From positions 1 through 64,000 of the forward strand of contig CAYPTY010000002.1 of assembly GCA_964413935.1 (NCBI GenBank): a stretch of DNA of 64,000 nt, written 5' to 3'. This document shows, in pieces, positions 63,501 to 64,000 of this stretch (its first letter is position 1; every line of letters starts with the position of its first letter). A program made the translations under genes and the position numbers. Below the pieces are notes generated by a model. It was not told the DNA's origin and searched no databases. It saw only the letters and a list, made by a program, of their open reading frames with translations. The stretch is from CAYPTY01 sp964413935 (GTDB lineage Bacteria; Bacteroidota; Rhodothermia; Balneolales; Balneolaceae).

Positions 63501-64000
63501 GCCAAATTCAACCGTTCAGCAGAGTTTCCGGATATTGCGGTAGTCAATAAATGCTACGACCAGCGGGATTATAACCTCACCCGGGGTGAATATGCCTATG
63601 TGCTTCAGTTTGCGGCTTATGTTAAGGAACATCAGGCCCGGCAGTATACCTCACAACTCAACCAGAAATTCGACTTAGGGGCCAAGACTATACGTGATGA
63701 GGATCGCTTATATAAAGTACGCCTGGGTCCATTCTACACGCTGGATGAAGCAAGGTCGGCCAAGACCTCTGTACTCAGACGAACCGGCATGAAGGATCTT
63801 TACCTCACCCGAACCGAACTCACCGGGGTCCCGGAATTGGATGTGGATTTTGAATACCTGATTCAGGTGGGCGAGTTCCCGAATGAGGAAACAGCAAATG
63901 AATACGCAGCCAAAATACTCAGCGATTTTGGACTGAAGTGCAAGATCGTACTGGATGAGGTACAAACGGTTCAGCTGGTTATCGATAAGGTGTATACCGA
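60555..64000 (+). CDS. Usher-like outer-membrane protein fused to SPOR domains (3' end outside window)
   Basis: An uninterrupted frame of 1148 codons reaches the window end without a stop. It starts at TTG 60555, since no ATG precedes the signal peptide (KLLLSLLFLFFLNFAFS). Residues 40-200 form an N-terminal periplasmic region. YQISGTTEPQSEVEVYLNN (about 302) begins a plug-like middle domain, and long amphipathic strands run from about 385 to 700. Next come LYVDENNSGDYDENDTV (about 690), a carboxypeptidase-regulatory-like domain (about 780-835) and three SPOR domains starting CSYRLQVGAYSS (928), YVLQFAAY (about 1015) and YLIQVGEF (about 1101). Known ushers are about 800 residues and lack SPOR. 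It is coupled to the chaperone gene. Confidence 0.8.
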   Translation, partial: MSPKKSKLLLSLLFLFFFLNFAFSRYAVAQESPPSEEIEIYLAFKHRSVINTVVIAYLRDDRVYLPVVELFDLMMIDHQVNAGISVIFGRFGLSQTPYELSFKNNSLSFGDDDFAFTADQALLTELDYYLQSDLYNQFFGLDFTVDLNNLTLTLIPDETLPIVDKLNREFKRQRMMNNNVANVLDYPVYFDRDPKLFDGGFIDYNLNFIQNNDQSIFNYNTSIGMEVFGGDLQGSIVGVFNPDNNLFTTQNLRWRQVFRENLLLTSMIVGQTASTGLLRTPFSGVQLSNQPIEPRRLYDEYQISGTTEPQSEVEVYLNNSLVDFQNADEFGNYRFLVPLTYGVSQFDLRIYEPAGRITSQTQRLQIPFTFIPEGEVNYNMNIGRLDNPLIGADDRGIVAQTDVSSGVTDWLTTKVGVEYFQDFHDGLPTIFGGFSSRIGDYYLFSTDYAHDTFLRTNFNVIYPNASSINFGYTAYFREDGIYNPTRLTREYSANFFYPIIIGPQRVNVRLFTTRSFRSISKPLTRYRFDLNTRVGKLNMRFGFSDTQVDDLIFNLSRQARIFTSATYTFTRSRTINPILRGTFLRGQISYFTEQQQLEQIEMLASRNITRNGRVQVSASRNFLGGFDFITAGVIFDFLTTRSNTTFRSLGGTVNFSQNQRGSIGIDTRNNNWLFTSREQVGRGALAVRLYVDENNSGDYDENDTVIPDNALRLDRSGFSGSSRDGIQYYTQIQSYFKYNAEINKSVIQNPLLVPELEKFGFIADPNYFKPIEIPFYSSGVIEGIVERIFDGARAGVGGLKMIVEGIDNEFYKEIRTFSDGTFYDYELPPGKYEIYVDSTQLEILEAVPNVDKIEFEIERLSEGDFVDGLYFELYPKGYDPENAIDDLGIGAVNEKTDIDVPTPVLAPIIPTKVRGTSLAVESREPNKCSYRLQVGAYSSKESAELVATLIPEISPAVIYNRSRDLYTVRGGYYQTMGSSARQAKFNRSAEFPDIAVVNKCYDQRDYNLTRGEYAYVLQFAAYVKEHQARQYTSQLNQKFDLGAKTIRDEDRLYKVRLGPFYTLDEARSAKTSVLRRTGMKDLYLTRTELTGVPELDVDFEYLIQVGEFPNEETANEYAAKILSDFGLKCKIVLDEVQTVQLVIDKVYT

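Overview
The window reads as a chromosomal segment of a Gram-negative marine bacterium of the Balneolota/Rhodothermota-Bacteroidota branch, most likely a Balneolaceae relative. This is inferred from the mix of a BshB1-type bacillithiol deacetylase, carotenoid genes, YceI proteins, tandem surface giants ending in an 'NYPNPFNP' C-terminal sorting-type domain, DUF4402 proteins, frequent TTG starts and weak Shine-Dalgarno sequences. Genes are densely packed, and no gap without a gene exceeds about 280 bases. I saw no tRNA, rRNA, CRISPR array or insertion sequence.

Region 1 (1-7570, minus): an efflux/ABC operon. Transcription runs from two MacB/FtsX-type permeases through three small membrane-associated proteins, a TolC-like channel, an HlyD-type adaptor and a LolD/MacB-type ATPase to a truncated CrtI/CrtISO-like oxidoreductase.

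Region 2 (7687-36362): mostly housekeeping metabolism. It holds bshB1 and a lipoprotein, an IMPase with dnaG, sucD, a SpoIIAA-like protein, glgC-glgA, an ABC-2 exporter pair, a catalytically degenerate M1-peptidase-like protein, a HisN-type phosphatase, two YceI proteins around a porin, an acetylornithine-type aminotransferase, threonine aldolase, nitrilase, lycopene cyclase, a fatty-acid desaturase, a dCTP deaminase/BFD/rsmE operon, an EVE protein and an rfbA-rfbD-rfbC-rfbB dTDP-rhamnose operon.

Region 3 (36612-64000, all plus strand): a continuous cell-surface locus. Two paralogous secreted giants (2527 and about 2657 aa) carry DUF2341, LamG-like, cadherin-like and Big_1-like domains and a sorting-type C-terminus. 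Next come two small pseudopilin-like membrane proteins and a duplicated two-gene cassette (a large PilX/DUF4900-like protein plus a small secreted beta protein). Then follow four DUF4402 pilin-like proteins, a strong hairpin terminator or attenuator, a PapD-like chaperone and a usher-like outer-membrane protein. The usher has a C-terminal tail of at least three SPOR (peptidoglycan-binding) domains and runs off the window end.

The most unusual content is this last locus. It looks like a non-canonical chaperone-usher fibre system whose usher is fused to SPOR domains, next to a leaderless pseudopilin-like cluster. The function is inferred from sequence features only.
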